Shown: piece after piece, positions 27,149 to 34,572 of the stretch
How the letters are laid out: every line of letters starts with the position of its first letter
Numbering within the stretch: the first letter of the stretch is position 1
Assembly (NCBI RefSeq): GCF_024297185.1
Contig: NZ_JANCTD010000005.1
Coordinates: 186,001-250,000 of the forward strand
Length of the DNA: 64,000 nt
Source: Lewinella sp. JB7
GTDB taxonomy: Bacteria > Bacteroidota > Bacteroidia > Chitinophagales > Saprospiraceae
Reading direction: 5' to 3'
Program-made: the position numbers and the translations under genes
Notes under the pieces: model-generated
What the model was told of the DNA's origin: nothing
The model's input: the letters and a program-made list of their open reading frames with translations, nothing else
Databases searched by the model: none

Positions 27149-28264
27149 ATGCCCGTCCGCCTATTCGTGATGCTGTGTCTAATCGTGTTCGGGTGCACCG
27201 AGCCGACCGAGCCGCGCTTCCAGTTGGAAGAACCCTTTTATCTGGTGGAAGGAGATATCGCGGATCAGCCTGACTTTAGTGAGATTCGGATCAGCCGGTC
27301 GCGGTTCAGTAATGTCCAACTCACGCTGGAGCAGGTCACCGACGCAGCAGTTACCACTACCGAAGCCTTATCGGGGGAAGTGGTTATATGGAGCCACGAC
27401 CCCGAGCGACCCGGCACGTACATTCCACCCCCCGGGTTTGTCGCGCAGAGCGGCGAGGTCTGGTCGGCAACGGTTTCCTTCCCGGATGGCTCGCGGGTAG
27501 TCTCCCTGCCCGAACGGCTTCCGGATCCGGTTGACGTTGAGGGCTTACGCGTAGTCTTCGACCAGGAAGGCGAATACGACCGGGCCCGACGGATATTCGT
27601 TCCGCTCTTTCGCATTTTACTCGACTATACGGATCCGGCCGGTACGGCCAACTCTTACCAGTGGGACTTTCGCTACTGGGAGGAGGAGTTCGTGTGCGCC
27701 ACCTGCATTGGGGGCGTGTACCGGGGGGGCAGCTGTATCGCACGGCCCGTCGGTTCCGGACAGGACAGTCGCTACGATTACGCCTGTGCGGGAGAGGAGA
27801 CCTGTTTTCAGCAGACTCGGGGTCACCAATTTAAGTATGGATCCGACCGGGCGTTCAACGGTAGTTCGGTCAGGGGGCAGGAGATCGGGACGATAGAATT
27901 CACCACTTATGGCGGTCTCCTGGTGGAGGGAATCCTTTACAGCCTCACCGCCGAGGCATACAACTACGGCCGCGTAGTCGCCGATATCGTGGAGGGTAAT
28001 AGCGGACTTAATGCAACCATTCCCGCCGCCCTGATCGGGAACATGCGCGATCCGGACAACGAAGATCGGCAGGTACTGGGCTTCGTTCGGGCGGTATCGG
28101 TGGCCACGCAGCGGCGGTACCTACTGCGCGACGTGGCCACCGGCACCCCCTCCCCGAACCCGACGGTGATCAATTACGAGCCCCCGGTTGGTTTGTTCGT
28201 CCCCCCCCGCGCACCCTGCCGGGGAGAGGGTCGTTCTCCGGGAAAGCCCGCCGGTTGGCCCTAA
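27149..28264 (+). CDS. DUF4249 lipoprotein
   Basis: This 371-residue lipoprotein has a signal ending in the lipobox VFGC (MPVRLFVMLCLIVFGC). Its N-terminal half fits DUF4249: YLVEGDIADQPDFSEIRISRS, then PPGFVAQSGEVWSATVSFPDG, and a central beta-rich part with cysteines (CATCIGGVY, SCIARP). Members are typically encoded just upstream of a TonB-dependent receptor and are thought to act as surface or periplasmic partners, here with the receptor at 28288. An 8-base C tract at 28201-28208 lies near the C-terminus; length change would alter only the last residues (PPRAPCRGEGRSPGK). The gene follows the MbnP-like gene after 15 bases and precedes the receptor by 23. Confidence 0.82.
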   Translation: MPVRLFVMLCLIVFGCTEPTEPRFQLEEPFYLVEGDIADQPDFSEIRISRSRFSNVQLTLEQVTDAAVTTTEALSGEVVIWSHDPERPGTYIPPPGFVAQSGEVWSATVSFPDGSRVVSLPERLPDPVDVEGLRVVFDQEGEYDRARRIFVPLFRILLDYTDPAGTANSYQWDFRYWEEEFVCATCIGGVYRGGSCIARPVGSGQDSRYDYACAGEETCFQQTRGHQFKYGSDRAFNGSSVRGQEIGTIEFTTYGGLLVEGILYSLTAEAYNYGRVVADIVEGNSGLNATIPAALIGNMRDPDNEDRQVLGFVRAVSVATQRRYLLRDVATGTPSPNPTVINYEPPVGLFVPPRAPCRGEGRSPGKPAGWP

Positions 28265-28287
28265 CTTTTCCTCATTGTCTCACCGGT

Positions 28288-30690
28288 ATGCGCACCCTCA
28301 TCTGTCTTCTTTTGCCGATGTTCCTGGCTGGTCAGTCCTACCGGTTGAAGCTCAGCGTGCTCGACCACGTGACGGAAGAACCACTCCCGTACGTGAGTGT
28401 GTACCTGACCCCGGGTGGGGTGGGAGGACTGACGGATGAGGAGGGCATCATCATTCTGCAGGCGCCGCGCGGCAGTTACGACCTTCATGCGACTTACACC
28501 GGGTACGCCGCTTTCGAACAAGAAATTTTGCTGCGGGATCACCTGGAAGCCAATTTACGCCTGGAGCCGACTACCGAGCAGCTGCAAACGGTAACGGTAA
28601 CCGACCGGGCCGATCAACTGGCGCTCACGCGACCCCGTATGGGAGTGGAAAGGTTGACCGCCGAGGCCCTGGCCAGCATTCCCACCGTGCTGGGGGAGCG
28701 GGACGTGCTCAAATCTCTGCAACTGCTGGCCGGCGTATCCTCCGCCGGGGAGGCCAGCAACGGCATCAGCGTACGGGGTGGCACCGTTGATCAGAACCTG
28801 TTGCTACTAGACGGGGCTCCCGTTTTTGCTCCCACCCATCTCTTTGGCTTGTTTACCGTATTCACCCCGGATGCGGTGAGCGGGGTAGACCTGTACCGGG
28901 GTAATATCCCCTCCCGTTTCGGGGGGCGAGTTGCTTCGGTGCTGGACGTACGCTCTAAGGTGCCGGACACGGAGCGGACCGAGGTACGGGGCGGCATCGG
29001 ACTCGTATCCAGTCACCTGGGAATCGAAACTCCCCTGGATAGACGGAAGCGACTGGGATTGCTGATCACGGCCCGGGGCGGGTTCAACGACTTCGTCTTT
29101 CCGCTCGTCGAGCGGCTGAAGGATACCCGCAGCCGCTTCGGCGATGCAACCTTACGGCTCCGTTACCGGGCGGGGGAACGGGACTTTGTCACGGCGAGTG
29201 GCTTCTACAGTCAGGACTTCTACCAGGTGGATTTACTCAGCAATCTGGGGGGCGTACCGGCAACCTCCAATCAGTATGCCTACCTGACCCTGAACGGTGG
29301 CCTTGAGTGGCTACATCTTTTCAACGACGCACTGAATCTTACGGTCAGCGTGCACCGGGCGGACTATACGTCGGAACTGCGCTTTCCGCAGACGGACGGC
29401 GGCAAGGTCAACTTCTTGTCGGGCATCGACTACACGATCGGGCGGGCGGAAGGGGGGCTGACCCTTTCGGACCATGAGGCTGCCTTCGGTTTGCAGGTAG
29501 ACCGGTACGTGCTCTCTCCCGGCACCCTGGATCCCGGAGGGGTCGTAGGTATCCTGCCGGCGCAGCTCGAGCAGGAAACCGGGCGGGAAGCATCCCTGTA
29601 CCTGCAGGACGATTGGTCGATCAGCCCCAAACTTAGCCTCAGCGCCGGTCTACGGTATACCATGTACGGAAGGCAAGGTCCCGGCCAGGTACGCTACTAC
29701 CGGGCGGGGGAAGTCGTCCGGGCCGCCACGCTCACAGACAGTGAGACATTCGGAAAGGGGAAAAACCTCGCTCGCTACGCTGGGTGGGAGCCGCGGCTAG
29801 GTCTGAACTATCGCGTTGGGCCCCGGACGAGCCTAAAGACTTCTTACGCCCGCTCGCGGCAGTACCTGCAGAACATCTATAATTCTACCACTCCGGTACC
29901 CACCAGCCGCTGGAAGGTTAGTGACAACAACGTGGTGCCGCAGACCGCCGACCTGTATGCCGTGGGGCTCACTCACCGCACCACCGATGAGCACTACCTT
30001 TTTCAACTGGAAACCTACTTCCGGGAGCTTCACGATTTACTGGAGTACCGGCCCGGGGCCGATTTCTTTCTGAATCCGGCCGTCGAGACGGACCTGGTAC
30101 GCGGAAAGGGCCGGGGATACGGCGTCGAACTTACCGCCCGGCGGCTCACCGGCCGTTTCACCGGTGAAGTGAATTACGCCTACGCCCGGGTGGAAAACAG
30201 AGTGGCGGGCACCGCCCCCGATACCCGGATCAACCGGGGACAATGGTATCCCGGCTACTTCGACCAGCCGCATACCCTTACCGCGAGCCTCGTACTGGAT
30301 CAGGGTAGAACCCACGAACTGGGCTTCAACTTCGTCGTACAGAGTAATCGGCCCTACACGGTGCCCAACGGCTTCGTTTCCATTCGCGGTACACCGGTGC
30401 CCCTATTTCTCGAACGGAACAACGATCGCTTACCTACCTACCACCGACTGGACTTCAGTTGGACGATTCGCAACTTCCGGCGCGAACAACGCAGGTGGAC
30501 GGGCAGCTGGGTCTTTACCGTGTACAACGTGTACGGCCGGGACAACGCGTACAACATATTTTTTCAGCCGAGGACCCCGAACACCCCCGCCCTCGGTATA
30601 TTCCAGGGAAGTCCGTTCGCGGCCTACCGGCTGTCTGTCTTCGGCGCGCCGATTCTCTCGCTCGCGTATAAATTTACGTTCTTACCATAA
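28288..30690 (+). CDS. TonB-dependent receptor with carboxypeptidase-regulatory domain
   Basis: The ATG at 28288 gives 800 residues and a clean signal peptide (MRTLICLLLPMFLAGQS); an earlier in-frame start overlapping DUF4249 lacks a signal. A CarboxypepD_reg-like domain (about 20-95, LPYVSVYLTPGGVGGLTDEEG) precedes the plug (about 110-225, SIPTVLGERDVLKSLQLLAGVSS and GISVRGGTVDQNLLLLDG) and a 22-strand barrel to the end (RLSVFGAPILSLAYKFTFLP). Substrate binding and TonB-driven import across the outer membrane are the family role. Its partner is the DUF4249 lipoprotein. The pairing with sulfate activation genes in one run is unusual and could mean that the receptor imports a sulfur-related or metal compound, but this is inference. 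Confidence 0.93.
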   Translation: MRTLICLLLPMFLAGQSYRLKLSVLDHVTEEPLPYVSVYLTPGGVGGLTDEEGIIILQAPRGSYDLHATYTGYAAFEQEILLRDHLEANLRLEPTTEQLQTVTVTDRADQLALTRPRMGVERLTAEALASIPTVLGERDVLKSLQLLAGVSSAGEASNGISVRGGTVDQNLLLLDGAPVFAPTHLFGLFTVFTPDAVSGVDLYRGNIPSRFGGRVASVLDVRSKVPDTERTEVRGGIGLVSSHLGIETPLDRRKRLGLLITARGGFNDFVFPLVERLKDTRSRFGDATLRLRYRAGERDFVTASGFYSQDFYQVDLLSNLGGVPATSNQYAYLTLNGGLEWLHLFNDALNLTVSVHRADYTSELRFPQTDGGKVNFLSGIDYTIGRAEGGLTLSDHEAAFGLQVDRYVLSPGTLDPGGVVGILPAQLEQETGREASLYLQDDWSISPKLSLSAGLRYTMYGRQGPGQVRYYRAGEVVRAATLTDSETFGKGKNLARYAGWEPRLGLNYRVGPRTSLKTSYARSRQYLQNIYNSTTPVPTSRWKVSDNNVVPQTADLYAVGLTHRTTDEHYLFQLETYFRELHDLLEYRPGADFFLNPAVETDLVRGKGRGYGVELTARRLTGRFTGEVNYAYARVENRVAGTAPDTRINRGQWYPGYFDQPHTLTASLVLDQGRTHELGFNFVVQSNRPYTVPNGFVSIRGTPVPLFLERNNDRLPTYHRLDFSWTIRNFRREQRRWTGSWVFTVYNVYGRDNAYNIFFQPRTPNTPALGIFQGSPFAAYRLSVFGAPILSLAYKFTFLP

Positions 30691-30714
30691 TTGATTGCTC
30701 CCGCGCACCCGCCC

Positions 30715-30978
30715 ATGACCGTATCCGTAGACATCTCCCTGTACCCCCTATCCGCCGACTACGAAACCCCCATCATTGCCTTCATCGACCGCCTGCAAAC
30801 CCACGAAAAGCTCGATGTCGGCACCAACAACCTGAGCACGCAGGTGCGCGGGGAATACGCCGAAGTCATGGCCGCCATCACCGCGGCGATGGAACCTACC
30901 CTGGCCGATCCTACCAAGTGTTCCTTCGTGCTTAAGATCCTGAACGTGGACGTCGTGCCCGCTAATACTTGGCGGTGA
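30715..30978 (+). CDS. Small YkoF/MTH1187-like protein
   Basis: The ATG at 30715 (MTVSVDISLYPLSADYETP) gives 87 residues. An in-frame extension of 8 codons is less likely. The pattern resembles the YkoF or MTH1187 thiamine-binding-like fold, where a ferredoxin-like domain forms dimers or tetramers: VDISLYPL, VGTNNLSTQVRGEYAEVMAAI, then KILNVDV. YkoF proteins bind thiamine or HMP, and MTH1187-type proteins bind other small ligands, so the ligand is open. The gene is last in the cys-TonB run, 24 bases after the receptor. Its last 17 bases overlap the 3' end of the convergent ABC permease gene. Confidence 0.65.
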   Translation: MTVSVDISLYPLSADYETPIIAFIDRLQTHEKLDVGTNNLSTQVRGEYAEVMAAITAAMEPTLADPTKCSFVLKILNVDVVPANTWR

Positions 30979-32284
30979 TCCAGCGGCCCATATCCTTGAG
31001 GCTCGACTTTTTGCCGTAGTTCAGGATGCCGATCCGGTAGATGCGCGAAGCCATCCAGACCATGGCGGCGGCGAAGAGGAATACCGCCAGCAGACTACTC
31101 AGTACCTGCCAGAGGGGTGGGTCGAAGGCGAGTCGGGCCGGCATCACGATGGGGGCGAACAACGGAAAGATCGACGACCACACGGCCAGGCTCGAATTCG
31201 GATTCTGAATGGCGGCCATCATGATGTAAAAGGCCAGAATGACGGGAATCGTAATGGGGATGGTCAGCGACTGACTCTCCCCCATATCGTCGCCCATCGC
31301 CGAGCCGACCGCCGCGAAGAGGGCCGCGTACATGAAGTACCCCCCCAGGAAATACAGGATGAAACAGGGTAGAATGATCCACCAGTTGAGATCACCCAGT
31401 CCGGCGGTCAGCTTCTCGACCATGGACTGCATTTCTTCCGGATCCATATCGGGGGAATTAGGCATCTGTCCGGGATCGGCATCTAGGCCGAAGAATAGCC
31501 CGACGAGGAACAGCATACCCGGGATCATGACCATCCAGGCGAGCACCTGCGTGAGGCCGACCGCGCCCACGCCGATAATCTTTCCGAGCAGGAGGGTGAA
31601 GGGACGAACGGAAGAGATCACGACCTCCACGATCCGGTTGGTTTTTTCCTCCATGACCGAGCGCATGACCATCATGCCGTAAACGAAAACGGAGATGTAC
31701 ATCAAAAAACCCATCACCGAACCGATGCCCGCCCCGATGGCGGAGGCCATACTGCGATCGTCGCTCTCCCCGTCCTCCGTCGTGGTCAGGCTGCGTACCG
31801 TGACGGTCACGTCGGTATCAAGGCTCGCGAGCGTCGCCTGATCGATGTCAAGCGCCTTGATCTTGTACTCCCGCAGCGCATCTTCCACCCGGCCGCGGAT
31901 GCGGGCCTGCGCGTCGATGCTGAGGGTTTCGTCGCTCAGCAACTGCACCCGGAAGTTGCGGCTACGCGGATTGACGATCTCCGGGATCACCAGAATGCCG
32001 GCATAGCCCCGGTCTTCCCCGGTATCCTCCCGCAGGTTCTCCAGCGGCTCGTTGACGAACTTAAAGTACAGGCCGTTTTCGTCCGGAATGGTTCCCCGGA
32101 ACAGATCGGCGTCATCAATCACCGCAATACGCTGGACGTCATCGTTGCTGTATGTGAACACGGCGTTGGCAATGACGACGAAAAGCGCCAGCCCGATCGG
32201 CGTCAGCAGCGTGGCCAGAATGAAGGAGCGCCGCCGTACGCGGGTTATGTATTCACGGCGGACGACGAGCCAGAGGTTGGACAT
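30962..32284 (-). CDS. ABC transporter permease of the NatB/ABC-2 type
   Basis: The protein has 440 residues with the ABC-2 (NatB-like) layout: one membrane helix near 20-42, a large extracytoplasmic loop (about 45-175), and five or six membrane helices from about 178 to 420 (for example GFLMYISVFVYGMMVMRSVMEEKTNRIVEVVISS). The EEKTNRIVEVVIS segment is highly typical. It pairs with the ABC ATPase at 32498-33442 and forms an exporter; substrates of NatAB include Na+ in Bacillus but vary widely. The N-terminus is basic (VRREYITRVRRRSF). Its start is separated from the ATPase stop by 213 bases of low-complexity DNA, so coupling is not tight. Confidence 0.92.
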   Translation of the reverse strand: MSNLWLVVRREYITRVRRRSFILATLLTPIGLALFVVIANAVFTYSNDDVQRIAVIDDADLFRGTIPDENGLYFKFVNEPLENLREDTGEDRGYAGILVIPEIVNPRSRNFRVQLLSDETLSIDAQARIRGRVEDALREYKIKALDIDQATLASLDTDVTVTVRSLTTTEDGESDDRSMASAIGAGIGSVMGFLMYISVFVYGMMVMRSVMEEKTNRIVEVVISSVRPFTLLLGKIIGVGAVGLTQVLAWMVMIPGMLFLVGLFFGLDADPGQMPNSPDMDPEEMQSMVEKLTAGLGDLNWWIILPCFILYFLGGYFMYAALFAAVGSAMGDDMGESQSLTIPITIPVILAFYIMMAAIQNPNSSLAVWSSIFPLFAPIVMPARLAFDPPLWQVLSSLLAVFLFAAAMVWMASRIYRIGILNYGKKSSLKDMGRWITAKY

Positions 32285-32293
32285 GGGGAATTG

Positions 32294-32494
32294 GTTCTTT
32301 AGTTCTTTTAGTTCGTTAGTCGGTTAGGGGGTAGTCAGTTAGTCTTTAGTACGTTAGTCGGTTAGTCTATTAGTACGTTGGTGGGTAGTAGGGTAGCACT
32401 TTAGTTTGGTCGTCAACTGTTGACGGTAAAAGCCTAAAAGCCTAAAAGCCTAAAAGCCTAAAAGCCTAACTGCCTAAAAGCCTAACTGCCTAAA
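32294..32494. repeat. Low-complexity intergenic repeats in the ABC pair
   Basis: The first half (32294-32410) is a degenerate series based on GTTAGTCGGTTAGT and GGTAGTAGGGTAG. The second half (32427-32494) is a near-perfect tandem array of a 10-base unit, AAAAGCCTAA, with ACTGCCTAA variants; about seven copies. The segment lies between the ATPase and permease genes and carries no frame. A similar short-word style occurs at 42893-43160. Confidence 0.8.
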
Positions 32495-32497
32495 CTA

Positions 32498-33442
32498 CTA
32501 ACCGACTACACTCACGCGCTTGATGAATATCTCGTTGAGGCTGGGCAAGAGTTCCTGGAATCCCTGAATTTGGATGCCGAGATCCAGGAGCGTACGCAGG
32601 AGGTCATTACCTTCTTCCCCCGCTTGGAGCTGGATGTCGACGGTGGATACGGTGGGGTTGAGAAGCTCGTACCGTTGTCCCAGGGCGTCCGGAAGCGATT
32701 CGCCGTGGTAGGTAAGGCGGTAACGGTTTTCCACGAACTGCCGACGGATATCACTCACCTTGCCCTGCAGGATGTTGCGGCCGTGGTTAATCAGCACGAT
32801 GTATTCACAAAGTTCCTCGACCTGTTCCATACGGTGGGTACTGAAGATGACGGCCGTTCCGGAAGCATGTAACCGTAAGATTTCGGCGCGCATCCGGTTA
32901 GCATTTACGGGGTCGAGACCGCTGAAGGGTTCGTCCAGGATGAGCAATTTGGGGTCATGGATGACCGTGGCGATGAACTGCACCTGCTGTTGCATCCCCT
33001 TGCTGAGTTCGTCTATCTTCTTTTTCCACTGACCCTCCAGTTCGAATGTGGCGAGCCATTCCCGGGCACGGCGCTCGGCTTCGGCGGCCGTTAGGCCCTT
33101 CAGTTGGGCCAGATAGATGAGCTGTTCGCCGACGTACATCTGCTTGTACAGTCCGCGTTCCTCGGGCAGGTAGCCGATTTGGGTGGGGTGGTAGCCGTTG
33201 AGGGGGGCACCACGAAACAGAATCTGGCCGCCGTCGGGAGCCGTAATCGTCGTGATCATCCGGATCAGGCTGGTCTTGCCGGCACCGTTAGGACCGAGCA
33301 GGCCGAGGATGGCGTCGGGCGGCATGGCAAAGGATACGTCGTCAACGGCCACCTTCTCACCGTAGCTTTTACTGACGTTGCGTACCTCGATGACCGGAGC
33401 CGAAGGTGCTGCGGTAGAGGTAGGGGAGGCGGATAAAGTCAT
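32498..33442 (-). CDS. ABC transporter ATP-binding protein, NatA-like
   Basis: This 314-residue ATPase carries Walker A GPNGAGKTS (50-58), Q-loop region, signature LSKGMQQQVQF (about 146-156) and Walker B LLILDEPFSGLDP (about 168-180), with the H-loop STHRMEQ following. The C-terminal about 80 residues (RQFVENRYRLTYHG onward) are DUF4162-like, an extension seen in ABC-2 exporter ATPases. The N-terminal 15 residues are Ser/Ala/Pro-rich and poorly conserved; a start later at about residue 17 would also be possible. It energises the exporter with the permease downstream at 30962-32284. Confidence 0.93.
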   Translation of the reverse strand: MTLSASPTSTAAPSAPVIEVRNVSKSYGEKVAVDDVSFAMPPDAILGLLGPNGAGKTSLIRMITTITAPDGGQILFRGAPLNGYHPTQIGYLPEERGLYKQMYVGEQLIYLAQLKGLTAAEAERRAREWLATFELEGQWKKKIDELSKGMQQQVQFIATVIHDPKLLILDEPFSGLDPVNANRMRAEILRLHASGTAVIFSTHRMEQVEELCEYIVLINHGRNILQGKVSDIRRQFVENRYRLTYHGESLPDALGQRYELLNPTVSTVDIQLQAGEEGNDLLRTLLDLGIQIQGFQELLPSLNEIFIKRVSVVG

Positions 33443-33542
33443 ATATGCTGGAGTAGGTGTCGGCCGCTAAGATTAGGAAAAAGCCGGGGATAGCTTAAAG
33501 ATACGGACGAACGGGAGGAGCCGATAGACGTATCATTGCATA

Positions 33543-34448
33543 ATGCCTACCGATCCGTACTTCATCGTCAACCCCGCGGCCGCCGGCGGACGGGCCCTCC
33601 GTTGGTGGCGTCACGCGCTTCCCGTGCTGCAGCGGCGGCTGGGGCCTCTCGATCATGCAGTGGTACGGGAGCGTGCCGCCCTGCCGGAGATCATCGAAAG
33701 TGCGGTGGAATGCGGGCACGATCGACTGGTCGGCGTCGGGGGTGACGGAACCCACCACGCCATCGTCAATGCACTCGTAGATCGGCGACTGACTGACCGA
33801 CTTACTTACGTTCCCCTTCCCCTGGGGTCGGGCAACGACTGGTGCCGCACGCTGAACGTACCCCGGCATCTGGTCCGCTGGCTGCAGACGTACCGGGAAG
33901 AGAGAACGATCCAACACCGCATTGGCGGACTAAGCTACGGGGCGGGGTCGCGGGTGCAATATTTTATCAACGTAGCCGGCCTGGCCTACGATGCCGAAGT
34001 CGTGCGCCGCTGCAGCCGGACCAGGTGGAAGCACGGACTGCTGTACCCCCTCTTCACGGCGGCCTACCTGCCGGCATACCGGCCACCGGAACTGCGACTG
34101 ACGTACGACGGGACAAGCGTCGAGGGGCGTTTTCACACCATCAACCTGGGCATCGGCCGGTATAATGGCGGCGGAATGCAACCCGTACCCCAGGCCGACC
34201 CGACGGCCGATACCCTTGCGCTCACCTATGCGGTAAATACGCCCGTGCATCGCATCATCCGCAACAGCTGGCGACTCTTTACGCCCACCATCGGCAGTAC
34301 GGCCGGTGTCACGACCACCCACGCGCGGGAGATCATGGTCACCGGCCCTACCGGACTGGAAGCGGACGGCGAGTGGCTGGGTACCGGACCGGTCCGGGCC
34401 GCGCTCATCGGGCAGCGGTTACGGGTTGTGTGCGGTTGGCCGGTTTAG
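33543..34448 (+). CDS. Diacylglycerol/lipid kinase family protein
   Basis: The protein has 301 residues and belongs to the DagK/YegS/sphingosine kinase catalytic family. The nucleotide-binding signature GGDGT is at 66-70 (VGVGGDGTHHAIVNAL). A leading FIVNPAAAGGRA and the ensuing LPLGSGNDWCRTL motif (about 96-108) are diagnostic, and the C-terminal part is a beta-rich domain (about 135-301, ending LIGQRLRVVCGWPV). It uses ATP to phosphorylate a lipid, probably diacylglycerol. The start ATG at 33543 is immediately after an AT-rich TATCATTGCATA segment that could be a promoter or leader. It diverges from the ABC ATPase, with 100 bases between. Confidence 0.93.
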   Translation: MPTDPYFIVNPAAAGGRALRWWRHALPVLQRRLGPLDHAVVRERAALPEIIESAVECGHDRLVGVGGDGTHHAIVNALVDRRLTDRLTYVPLPLGSGNDWCRTLNVPRHLVRWLQTYREERTIQHRIGGLSYGAGSRVQYFINVAGLAYDAEVVRRCSRTRWKHGLLYPLFTAAYLPAYRPPELRLTYDGTSVEGRFHTINLGIGRYNGGGMQPVPQADPTADTLALTYAVNTPVHRIIRNSWRLFTPTIGSTAGVTTTHAREIMVTGPTGLEADGEWLGTGPVRAALIGQRLRVVCGWPV

Positions 34449-34572
34449 TTGGCTCCCGCGCGCCGCCGCCCCGCTGAGGCCACATCTTCCGAGGAGCCGA
34501 CCGTGGATCGCCGGACGGTTACGCGCTCGTTCGCCCCCTGACGTCATGCGTTGCCATACATTTCTCCACCGG

